Notes under the pieces: model-generated | Databases searched by the model: none | What the model saw: the letters and a program-made list of their open reading frames with translations, nothing else | Told to the model about the DNA's origin: nothing | Program-made: the position numbers and the translations under genes | Shown here: in pieces, positions 11,317 through 21,156 of the stretch | Layout of the letters: every line of letters starts with the position of its first letter | Position numbering within the stretch: the first letter of the stretch is position 1 | Assembly (NCBI GenBank): GCA_900169235.1 | Contig: FWCC01000164.1 | Location: 1 to 64,000, forward strand | Origin: Zarea fungicola | Taxonomy: Eukaryota > Ascomycota > Sordariomycetes > Hypocreales > Cordycipitaceae | Length of the DNA stretch: 64,000 nt | Direction of reading: 5' to 3'

Positions 11317-13005
11317 ATGGACTCTCCTGAGTTATGCATGGTTTGGAGCCTTAACGAGCCAATGGACTGGCTCAATTGGAACTCTGAACTGGAAGCACTC
11401 GCAAAGCGCCGCGAAGTCTGGGACTATATTGATCCAACCAATAGTGAGGTTCTTATTGTACCTGACTACCCACCAATGCCGGAAAATCTTCAAAGAAAAC
11501 TCCGTAGTTTCTATGGAGATGATGCTGCTTTCAAAGGCGATGCCTGTCAACCTACTCTGGCTGCGGCTGCTACTACAGAGGATAACATGCGGATTGCTGC
11601 CTCCAGTGTCCTAATTTCAAGCAGAGCAGGAGAAGAGCAGCGGGTGTCATCTGAAGACTTAACAATGGACATTTTACTATTATCAGGGATCCGTTCAACA
11701 TCAGCAGCTAGGCTCGAGCAAGCGCTAGGCATGTACCAAATTCAGGTCCAGCTTTACGAAATAGAAGAGGCAAGATTCACAAATAAGAAGCGGTATTTTG
11801 ATGCCGTTGTTGACGCCATGCAACGCTCGCTTTCAACCCCGTATCGGCAACTCATTATAGGCTGTGTTGATGCCCGCAGCAAATACAAGAAACTTCAGGA
11901 AAAAGTGAAGCCTACACAGGCCGCCATTGATCTCCATCTCTCTAAGAGTTTGGAGGGACTTTTGAAGAAAAATGCGGCCAAAAATACTACTGTGGGCGAC
12001 TGGTGTGAGAAAGTCGAAATAACATTGTTAAAGATCCAACATTTTGGTGTAGCTTGCTCTCCCGATGGCAACTTGATTAGTGACAAGATTCTACAGGCCA
12101 TTTGTCCAAGATTCGAGATTTTTGCAGCTATCACACGGAATCATATGCATCGAGAGAAAAACATTGGCCCGAGAGAGGTGCTGCGGGACCTGCGAAAGAT
12201 GTATCCAAAAGAAATGAAAACAAATTCGCGGGGGTATGGTAAGTGCGATTTCTGCCATCGTACTCACGTACCACCAGAGCAGCAAACAGATCACTGGAAA
12301 TCCTGTTGGCTATGCATCCCAGAGAGCGGCCCGCCGAAGCTCGTAGAGTCCAACCGCGGGATATTCAAGGACAAGGAAGCCAAGGCTCGTGTCAGGGAGT
12401 TCCTTGAGGAGAACCCAAAAATCAAGAAGGCGATTGCCAAGGAAAGAAGACGCCTCCGGACCAAACTTGCAGAGAAGACGATGGTCGAAGACGACAAAAA
12501 TGACAAGGAAGCAGCTGCAGAGACGCAACCTTCGAAAGACCACAAGAAATTTACGACTATGCACACAACAGCAGAAGCAATTGAAGAACAAATCGAATTG
12601 CAGTCTACAGCGGAGGATCATGTCTTCCGCGACCTCTCATGGTTCGATAGCTTTGTCCGTGTGGAGGACGAAGTCGTGAAAGTGGGCGGCGTTTCGATTC
12701 CAGTTGAAGGCCGTGGATTGGTTCGCCTCCGACTGCCGGGCAACCTTGACCTGTCACTTCCTGATGTCGTATATGCTCCCTCAATTGGTTGCAACTGTCT
12801 ATCATTGGGGCGCCTTAAGAAAAACAACATTTTCTGGGACGAGGAAACTGGCCAGGCCCGTCATCAAGTCGGCAGCGCTACAAAGATCCTCTGGTCAGCC
12901 TCTCCTCAAGACAGACTGTCAGCTGTTCCGTACCTTGGACGGGGAGGAGCGAAGCCCATTAGAGGAGCTGTTCCTTTTATCACCGGCGCCTTCCTATTAA
13001 GCTAG
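11317..13005 (+). mobile_element. Ty1/copia-type gag-like polyprotein fragment (retrotransposon remnant or domesticated gene)
   Basis: One uninterrupted frame of 562 residues from ATG 11317. The N-terminal 200 residues follow the copia gag layout (paired Trp, WDYIDP, a helical central part with LLKIQHFG). A Cys/His cluster C310-x2-C313-x12-H326-x3-C330 replaces the usual CCHC knuckle. A Lys/Glu-rich coiled linker follows, then a protease/pre-integrase-like beta segment (VEGRGLVRLRL, LPDVVYAPSIGCNCLSLGRL). The typical protease DSG triad is not visible, and there is no integrase, reverse transcriptase or RNase H downstream. No flanking LTRs were recognised. The frame is open over 1.7 kb despite the lost pol part, so it is either a recent deletion derivative or a host-retained gag gene. 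Confidence 0.7.
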
Positions 13006-13721
13006 TCGCGTGAGATCAATAGTCCATAGCCCATAACGACAACCTCAGCCGCCATGAGATGCATTGGCAGCCCTGCGGCACAAACGCGTAGGGCGCCAGG
13101 CTTGGTGTTCTGAAGAGCCACCAAGCGGCGAAGAGGTTTATTCGTCATATGCTTCAATTGCATAAGCGGCTTGCATGACGACGAGGATTATATCGCGAGA
13201 CAATCAGGTTTAGTGCTTTCCATTGAGAGACTTTGTGCTGCTTCATTTATTTGTTCTATTTGACTGCAGATCACGAAAGAGACTGCATTGCTGCAATTCA
13301 CAGTGAGCGACCAGGGATAACGAACAGCAGTCGCTGCCAACGGGAAAGTTGATGCACCTATTATTATGACAATTATTTTGCGCAGAAAAAAAGGTAGTAA
13401 AATTTTAAAGTAAGTTTACGTCATTCTCAAATTTCCTTTTTGTGCTCTTTTAATCAGTGGCTATTGCTATGAACCGGGCTATCGTCAAGCCGCATGGACA
13501 AGGCTGACATTGGCTCTCAGCTAAACAACACCATCTTCATTCGCAGTGACTCACTTGGCGAGTCACCAAGAAGACAAGCTTCCCGTTGTCGCACTGCATC
13601 CTAGTCACAACCAAAACTTCAACTCCAATATTTATATGCGCCCATGTCCGCTTGTGCCGCATCAAAGCATCGCAACAGCTCAACTCTGTACTCGCGCACA
13701 GCGCTGAGAACTCACAGCATA
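13006..13721. other. Gene-free stretch after the retroelement frame
   Basis: Contains several stops in all frames. Around 13070-13200 there is vague similarity in layout to a degraded continuation of the element, but nothing that can be called. The last 100 bp form the leader of the GNAT gene. Confidence 0.35.
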
Positions 13722-14303
13722 ATGGCCGACACCACGAAGAAGCCAAAAGTTGCATTAGCAGACAAATACAAAGTCCCTGCCGAGCTGCTCACCGACGGCG
13801 AAATCACGCTGCGCCGATGGCACATCACCGACGCCGACGCCCTCCATGCGGCCGCCGCAGCCTCGCTCCCCGAGCTGCAGCGCTGGATGCCCTGGGCTGC
13901 CCACGGCTACACGCTGGCCGATGCGGTGACCTTTATCAACAGCACCACTGGCGACTGGGAGCACGGTGAGGACTACACGTTCGCCCTGATTGTGGACGGG
14001 GAGATTGTCGGCTCGGTCGGGCTGATGAGGCCCGTGGTGGGCGATATGGGCATGGCCACGGGTTACTGGATCAAGACGGTGGTGACGGGACGCGGACTGG
14101 CGACAAAGGCCACCGCACTTCTCACCAAGACTGCGTTTGCGCTCGGCGCGGAGGCGATGCAGATATGGCATCATGTGGACAATGAAAAGAGTCGGGCGAT
14201 TCCGGCGAGGCTTGGGTTTCGGTGTCTCGGTGAATGGGATGACTTGGAGATTGGCAGCGGGGGAATGCATGGCGTTTGGCAGATGGACCGTCCAGATGAA
14301 TGA
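13722..14303 (+). CDS. GNAT-family N-acetyltransferase (Acetyltransf_3 / RimJ-RimL type)
   Basis: A single-exon gene of 193 residues from ATG 13722; the upstream in-frame extension lacks a better start. It shows the RimJ/RimL order: ITLRRWHITDADALHAA (beta 1), SLPELQRWMPWA, ALIVDGEIVGSVGL (beta 4), GYWIKTVVTGRGLATKA with the acetyl-CoA pyrophosphate loop GRGLAT near residues 128-133, then WHHVDNEKSRAIPARLGF at the C-terminal fold. These enzymes transfer acetyl from acetyl-CoA to an amine, of a protein N-terminus or a small molecule. The substrate is unknown. GC-rich codon use differs from the AT-rich neighbours and resembles the core block at 18-23 kb. Confidence 0.88.
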   Translation: MADTTKKPKVALADKYKVPAELLTDGEITLRRWHITDADALHAAAAASLPELQRWMPWAAHGYTLADAVTFINSTTGDWEHGEDYTFALIVDGEIVGSVGLMRPVVGDMGMATGYWIKTVVTGRGLATKATALLTKTAFALGAEAMQIWHHVDNEKSRAIPARLGFRCLGEWDDLEIGSGGMHGVWQMDRPDE

Positions 14304-14730
14304 TGGATCTGTGGATTCTACTTACATCTCGGCAGTATTTTGTAATCATGCCTTCCAGATCCATGACAGTGCAGATGGAAGTCTTTGATACACCCTATAG
14401 AGAATTCAACTTTGTCAATTAAGAACTTCTAATACTTTTCTTACAAGGTAGCCTTTCATGTCCTAAAAACGCACTAATATTTTTCTTGATAGCTGAGATA
14501 ATTTAAAAAAAAATGTGGCAAAAATCATGTTTCTCTAATTAATGCGCAATCAATAAGGTGATGTAAAGCATTGAAAGTCAGGTTGGGCAGGAACGTGGCG
14601 TTCACAAGTTGGGCATGCGTACAGTATCCCCGCGCTGCAATTATTTAAAGGTGACTAGGCTCAACAATGATAAAGATGAAGTCGATAAGAAGTTCTCCAG
14701 ATATGCACTTTTTTATTTTCTACCGCCAAA

Positions 14731-17159
14731 ATGGTTCACCCAAGTGAGACGCTATTCCATGCCTACCAAGCCTATAAATCGTCAACAAAATATGTCATTG
14801 AATGGCTGGAAACAACGCTGGCTCTGGCTTCAGAGCACAAATTAATTACGACCACGAATGGGGTAGTCGAGGCAGCTCAGAAAGTGGCCCTTCAAGTTAA
14901 TGAAGTCCCCATTTCGGTTATTTCTACCTTACAGAGATGCATCGAGCAACGCAAAGCGGTCACGCAAATATATAAGAGTCAATCAGCAGGAATGCATGAA
15001 ACAACTAACCTCGGTAATCATGGGCATGAGGCTTTCGTGGAACGGTAATCACTATCCTATTAGTTCATGCTAAATAAATGGTCGCTTACCGTTTCAAGTC
15101 TTGAAAGCGTCCTTCAGATTCTTCGCCCTTTGCAAGCCCAGGTAGAAGCGGCATCACCACAGCAAACCATCACATGCAACCTGTCCGAAAATCGCTTCCA
15201 CGCCCTATCTGAGCCCGATACAAGCTCCAAAAATAAAGAAAATTACACCACCACGACGGTCGGTCCGCCTCCGGAAGAGAAACTCAGCGATGCAGATGTG
15301 CCGTCTGTCCTTGGGAACGACGTCCCCGGCTCCGACTTGAGAGATACAACCTTGGAAGATGATACGATAGGAGAAGCAATCGAGCTAAGCCACTTTATTT
15401 ATGTAAGCAGCCAGGGGAGTTTCCGATTGTCACAAAAACTAATACCTCGCAGGAGATGGATAGCACGCTCAGCCGCATCAACAAGTACTGGACTGAAGCT
15501 GCCCAAGAACAACTCCCAATCCCGCTTGTCGCACTGCTGTCCACCGCAGCCATGCATGCAATTGGTGAAAGGGTGAGAAGAATAAAGCATATTGCCACCG
15601 ACCAAGACTCTCTGAACCGAAAGTGGCGGGGTCGCCTAGAGAATGGAGAACCACGCCTCAGATTTACTGAGGCGCCGGATCTGGAGACACAAATTGGCGG
15701 CCACTTTGCCGATGGCCACGGCCTCTTCCACTCTGCATTCCTAATTCGTGACTGCCGAACATCAGAGCAGTATAGAAAAATATCCCCGTATGCTGGCTGC
15801 CCACAAGATCCATCGCAATTCATACAAAAGCCAAGGCTAAGCTACTTTTCCGCAGATGGCGCGGCCAGGGAGGAGATAGATTATGAGTTTAATAAAAACG
15901 ATAACGCGCTGGATATGATGCAAGAAAGTATGCGTCAGCTTCTAGTGTCCTCGCGGGCTATGGAAAAAATTGAGCTGTCAACAGAGGACACGCACATTTG
16001 TTCTGAACCACTCCTGCCTCACTTAAGACACCTCCTGGCCAATATTGACGCCCCTATTCCCGTGGACTACATATTTGGTATGGAAATGCTGCTTTCCAGC
16101 TTCAAAAGCTTTATGTGGGCGGATGGCACGCAAAAAAAGCCCAAGTGTCGTGTAATGGCTCTGCAATTGGCTCAGGCTATGCAAAAGTCGATGCTCACAG
16201 CCATTTCAGTACTGGATGCCACCAGCGGGATACGGGAGAAGGAGTTGCAGCTCCATTTGCAGTCCAAAGCCGAACGACTGGCTTTCTTTACTAGCGAGAA
16301 TCGTTTCGATCTTTACTATCAAGCCCCATGGACGGCTGGCTGCCATATGATTGAGCTGTTAGATTACGCGTTGGAAGGCGGACTAAGCCTCTGCACAGAC
16401 CTCGGATATGTCTGCGCCACCCTTCATCTCTACAATGCCTTGACGTGTTTAAGTCCACCGCTACAAAATATTGGCATTTTGGACGATCTTTGCAAAGTAT
16501 TCTTGTCGCCTCTGTTTCAAGGAAATCTACCAAGAGACAATTTCTGTTCCAAATTCAGACGGACGATGGGGGCTAGCCTGGACAAGAAGACCGATAACAA
16601 CCATCGTGGCAATTCAAGGTTTAAACAACCGAGCACAGAGGTTGGCAGGAGAATATTCGGGTCATCAATGTCGCTTTGCATGGAGCTCCTAAACGTTTTG
16701 CCTCTGCCTACAGATGATTTTTGGGTCAGAGTTTCCACTGGTTCGGACGTACGATACCCGAGCAACCATGACAGGTTTACTGTTCTCAATGCAGTCCATG
16801 GTCGTCCCTACCCAGCAACTCTAGATACTTTACGGGATGCCATGCTACCGGAATTCACAGGCGCAGTCCCAACTATGCGTATCAACTACTTTTCCATATT
16901 TGAATTTTGCTGCGAGCTCCTCCAGCGTCTTGGAGAAAGGCTCCAGGAGTATACACACTATGAGAACGACATTCCAGAAGCGTCTCTACGCTCGGCGTAC
17001 TACCACGCAGATAGAATGCTGTCGTCGATCAGTGAGCATTTGGAGGACGTAAATAAGCGGGATCTAATTAAGCATTGGCGGCAGTTTAAGATTGTCAAGT
17101 TTGTATTTCAAGAGTTTGCATCAAGCGCCAAGCTATCGGACCATCTTTGGGGTCTCTGA
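14731..17159 (+). CDS. DUF6604-type large fungal protein
   Basis: Three exons, 14731-15044, 15099-15402 and 15453-17159, with introns of 54 and 50 nt, join in frame to about 774 residues. The N-terminus (ETLFHAYQAYKSSTKYVIEW, about residues 5-24) is the hallmark of the DUF6604 domain, which continues through the FVERLESVLQILRPL segment made by splice 1. After a low-complexity acidic linker (about 130-190), the C-terminal 570 residues are mostly helical, with no catalytic motif that I recognise. Function is unknown for the family. These genes are common and variable in Sordariomycete accessory regions. Transmembrane segments and a signal peptide are not evident. Confidence 0.75.
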
Positions 17160-17898
17160 GAAATAAGGAAGCAATTTGAGATTTAGTATGCGACTATTCA
17201 AACCTCGAGCGAATTTCCAGGCCAAGCAGTGCCTGCTATATCCGTCATTTTAAAGAATAAGCTCATCCGCGGAGAGCTTTCCAGACTGCGGTATGGTCGG
17301 AGCGTAGGAGAACTGACGATTTTTCCATTTTTATGCTTGATCGATTTGTAGCTCCTCAGTACAACTTGTAAAACTGGCATGCAAAGCTAGAAATTGTGAC
17401 GTGGCAGTTAGTTGGTGCTCTTACAGCTTTCGAGGGGTTGGGTTAACCACGCAAGTGCCCGACGCAACTCTTCAAGAGATTGTAATATTTCATTGCGTAT
17501 GTGAAAAGCCGAAATCCTTACCAAGGATAGTCATCGACAATCTAGATGGCGTCGGAATACGCTCGGATGTAAAGGCTACCAGTACAGTTCGCTGCGACAC
17601 TGATGGCTCGATGCTCAACACCAACAATTCAAATACACAAGAGATTAAATGGAATATTCAATTAGAGCGATAATTGAAACCTGAAAACAAATTTTTAATG
17701 CAGAAATAACAGCCAGCAGCCGAAAGATTACCACACAGGGATGGCACAAATTACTGTACAGGGTAAGCTGCTGGCAGATATCCGGCTAAACTCTCAGCCA
17801 ATCCCATCACCGACAATAGCAACTCGAGCATTCGCTCAGCAACAAAGCTTCAACATCCGACTCTCTCACCTTTAATCCACCAAATTATCCACGCCACC
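17160..17898. other. Intergenic, promoter side of the core block
   Basis: Separates the DUF6604 gene from the complex I gene. One 90-codon frame at 17401-17673 has no family features and is not called. Confidence 0.4.
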
Positions 17899-18717
17899 AT
17901 GTCGGCCAATGCGGTAGCCAAAGCCGCAGGCGGCCTTGTTTCCATTGCCAAGGTAAGAAAATCCCGACACGGCGCGATGCCAATTGATGCACAGACGAGT
18001 CCGTTTGCGAGCAAAAAATACACCTCGTCTCCGACCGAAGCAGGCCCCCCCCCCCGGCTAGCAGGCAGAGCAGATCCAAAGCTCCCGAATAGCAATGCTA
18101 ACGATGCGATCAACCTCGAAATAGAAGCATACCGTTCAATCCACCGGTATCTGGGAGTCGGTCCGCAAAGCCTTGGCCATTGACCCGAACCGGTCCAACG
18201 GCGTGCCGCTGAACCCATACTTTCGCGTGCCCGCGCCCGGCTCCAACCCGGCCAACTCGTTCGAGGACCCCGTGACGCTTCCCGCCGCCGACATTGCCGG
18301 CAACCCGTACTGGAAGCGCGATACGCGCCGCAACTACCCGCAGCTCAGCGTGGTCAGCCAGGCCGACGTGGTGAGCCTGCTGACGGTGGGCAGCGCGGCG
18401 CAGCCCAAGGTCGAGCTGATTGGCGAGGCGGGCGAGAAGGCGCTCGTGGCCGCGCAGCAGGAAGGGCAGACGACGGGCCTGGCCAAGGCGCTGGCCAAGA
18501 GCACACCCAAAGACATCGCACAGGACCTGCTTGTGGGTGGCCTGCCGCCGCTGCCCAGCGGACAGTCGCTGTCTTCGGGCGAGTGGAACGTGCACAAGTA
18601 CAAGTTGACTGAGCGGTCGTATCCCGCTGGGTGAGTTTTTTCCCCGGGCTCTAATTACGAATTTTTTGAGTGGGAGGACTAATATTTTACAGATACCCTT
18701 GCAGATCATTCCAATAG
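17899..18717 (+). CDS. NADH:ubiquinone oxidoreductase 21.3 kDa subunit (mitochondrial complex I)
   Basis: Exons 17899-17952, 18125-18630 and 18693-18717 give 194 residues. Intron 1 is 172 nt, long for this window, with branch GCTAAC; intron 2 is 62 nt (GTGAGT...TTACAG). The product has a short N-terminal mitochondrial-type start (MSANAVAKAAGGLVSIAK), then the conserved STGIWESVRKALAIDPNRSN, GVPLNPYFR, AGNPYWKRDTRRNYPQLSVV and LLTVGSAAQPK blocks. It ends YPAGYPCRSFQ, completed by the tiny last exon. This is the fungal accessory subunit of 21.3 kDa (NUZM type) in the inner mitochondrial membrane complex. Confidence is high because conserved blocks cross both splice sites. Confidence 0.92.
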
Positions 18718-18941
18718 ACGGGGAGCCAATAAAGTGTATATAATCGGGGAGGCATAGAGGGCCTAGCTTTTTGTCTTTTTTGTCTTTGTCTTTGTACTGT
18801 TACATCAATAAACCAAATTGATCAAATGTCCTGCATGAGAAGTGAATTTCTTTTATTATTCAGATAATGCCCATCCCCGCCAATCCAAACGCCGCATAAA
18901 TGCTATAAATCCAGTTCTTCAAATCAAATCATTATTGCTGT

Positions 18942-19394
18942 TTATCCAATCATCTTTTCGACAACCTTGGCTTTGCCCTGTGCTCGTTTGAACCGGTCAT
19001 CAAAGTCCTGCACCGCCTCATCCGCATTATCTGTCGAGAGCGTATCCGGCTCGACAAGCGCGTAGACCATTTTGACATTCTTGGCCAGCCTGGGATTGTC
19101 TGGCAGCGGCGGCAGCGTGCAGGTCTGCTTAGAGGCCCGCGTTTGTGCCGCCGTGGCTGCGGGGAAGGACTCGCTGGCACTCTGTGACTGGGATGGCGGT
19201 AGTCGGTTGGCCCAGACGACGGCGCGGCTGGCCAGGCGGCCGCTCTCGAGAAACTTGTCAAAGCCGGTGCTCATGCCAAACTGGCGGCCCTCGATGCGAC
19301 CGGCGGCCTCGCCGTCATCGACGCCCTGCTGGTAGCCCTGCTGGTAGAAGCGGTCTTCGAGGTTGAAGACGTCGTCAAAGGGGTCAGTGGCCAT
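18942..19394 (-). CDS. LTO1: LTO1 homolog (Yae1/Lto1 family, Fe-S delivery to Rli1/ABCE1)
   Basis: A single exon of 150 residues from ATG 19394. The N-terminus DPFDDVFNLEDRFYQQGYQQ followed by regularly spaced glycines (residues about 20-45: GYQQG, GEAAG, GRQFG, STGFD) is the deca-GX3 signature of the Yae1/Lto1 family. With Yae1, Lto1 acts as adaptor between the cytosolic iron-sulfur targeting complex and the ribosome-recycling ATPase Rli1 (family knowledge). It terminates in KVVEKMIG without the C-terminal Trp expected from CIA-adaptor behaviour in yeast; I note this without weight. Its 3' end faces the complex I gene (convergent), and its 5' end faces ARD1 (divergent, 759 bp). Confidence 0.88.
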   Translation of the reverse strand: MATDPFDDVFNLEDRFYQQGYQQGVDDGEAAGRIEGRQFGMSTGFDKFLESGRLASRAVVWANRLPPSQSQSASESFPAATAAQTRASKQTCTLPPLPDNPRLAKNVKMVYALVEPDTLSTDNADEAVQDFDDRFKRAQGKAKVVEKMIG

Positions 19395-20153
19395 TTGTGC
19401 GGGCTTGTGTGAGGGTTTGCACCAAAGTTAAAATGTGGTATGAAGAGACAGCAACCTCCATGTAAGGGAAGGTTTTGGAAATATTTGTCACCCCACCACC
19501 AACGATGGCGGGGCAGACTGAGATGTCGACGACTGAGAATATGCCATATTGGACGTAGATGAATGTTAAAAAAATGAAAATGCATTCGACTTTAAAATTG
19601 AAAATTTATTGAAAATTTATTTAGATTTTATTTACTTTATTCCATGTGCTGAAACTGTACTTCTGTACTCACCAACGGCGCGGGATACGTGGCCATGCAT
19701 TGTAATGCCAACAACGTCTGGTGCAAAATGACAAGAAATGACAAAAAAGACAAGAAATAAAGAAAACTGATAGAGTATTCTTTACATATAATACTCTAAA
19801 AACCCTGCGTCTCATGTGGTGGCTTTTGGCTGCAATGCCATTTATGAGCCGCCGCTCCACTTTTTAATGCCGCTGGTGGTGGGGGACAGTCGAAGCATCG
19901 AGACAAGCTTCACTTTTCGACCTGATCCTCAGCCATCTCGCCGCCCGTATTCACCGCCTCTGCCTAATTGTGGTCAGCAATTGCGCCCACGAGTGCAACA
20001 GAATAATAAACAGGCGCCTTTGCCATACTCGCCACGCCGCCCTTGTATCGGCCGCAACGACTTCGACGTCCGACGTCCATCCGTCACTGACCACCGTGTC
20101 CATCCCGAAGCCGACCTACACGCAGCCACACACACACACACCCAACCTGCATC
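19395..20153. promoter_or_regulatory. Divergent LTO1 / ARD1 intergenic region
   Basis: The two genes start on opposite strands, so this 759-bp stretch must carry both promoters. A pyrimidine- and CA-rich leader (about 20095-20150) lies just before the ARD1 start. I cannot name individual factor sites. Confidence 0.5.
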
Positions 20154-20889
20154 ATGGATATCCGTCTCCTCCGCCACGCGGACCTGCCGCTGATCCAGCA
20201 CGCCAACCTCGAGAACCTGCCCGAAAACTACTTCCTCAAGTACTACCTGTACCACGCCCTGTCGTGGCCGCAGCTCAGCTTCGTCGCCGTCGACGTCTCG
20301 CGGCCGGCCAAGGGTCCCTACGACTACCCCAAGATTGTCGGCTACGTCATTGCCAAGATGGAGGAGGACCCAGCCGACGGCATCCCCCATGGCCACATTA
20401 CCAGTCTGAGCGTGATGCGCACACATCGCCGGCTGGGCATTGCCGAGAAGCTGATGCGACAGAGCCGTATGTGAGACAATAAAAAAGAGAAAAGGAATCA
20501 ACTCACTAATCCTCAATGGTTTTTTAGAACTCGCCATGGTGGAAACATACCAGGCCAAATACGTCTCCCTCCACGTCCGCGTCTCCAACGTCGCCGCCCG
20601 CCATCTCTACGAAACCACGCTCGGCTTCGCGCTTGAAAAGCCAGAGGCCAAGTACTACGCCGACGGAGAGGACGCGCTCTCCATGCGTCTCAACCTCGAA
20701 TCCATCCGCAAGCAGATTGACGAGGAAGAGGCACAAGAAGAAGCGGCAGCACAGACAAACGGCAGCAGCAAGACAAACGGCGACGGAGAGCACCTGGACG
20801 AGGGCGACGCAGTGGGTGAGGTTGGACGTGATCCGGAGGCTGGGAAAAAGACGAAACTGGCAGTGGGCAGGTCCAAGGAGAGCAAGTGA
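20154..20889 (+). CDS. ARD1: N-terminal acetyltransferase A catalytic subunit (ARD1/NAA10)
   Basis: Exons 20154-20466 and 20528-20889, with a 61-nt intron (GTATGT...TTTTTAG), give 224 residues. Conserved features are the start [39 protein letters not shown], and [20 protein letters not shown], which holds the acetyl-CoA loop R-R-L-G-I-A near residues 82-95. The spliced RQSQLAM and [19 protein letters not shown] follow. It acetylates Ser/Ala/Thr/Gly N-termini of nascent chains at the ribosome together with NAA15 (family knowledge). The tail after residue 155 is acidic and low-complexity, as is common for this subunit. GC-rich coding contrasts with the AT-rich surroundings. Confidence 0.95.
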
Positions 20890-21156
20890 AGTGGACAAGC
20901 GGCCGAATTTTTGTATTTACTGATATTAAAAAGGCGGAAAGTAGACGGCATTTGTTCTGCGATTCAGGATTAGACAAAATGAAACAAATTCATACAACTA
21001 GATTGAGATGAAATTGACATGAAATTGACATGAAGAGTGCAATTGTTCGAGGTGAGTGGATATATTGCAAGTGCTTTTCAATGCTCAAGAATGCTAATAC
21101 AAATATAAGAAAAATGCATAAATAAACCCCATAGAACCCATTCCAAATTAGTCCAA

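Noticed and set aside
10145..13721. Flanking long terminal repeats of the copia-like element
   Set aside because: I looked for TG...CA bounded repeats on both sides and could not pair any. The N gap prevents a firm conclusion.
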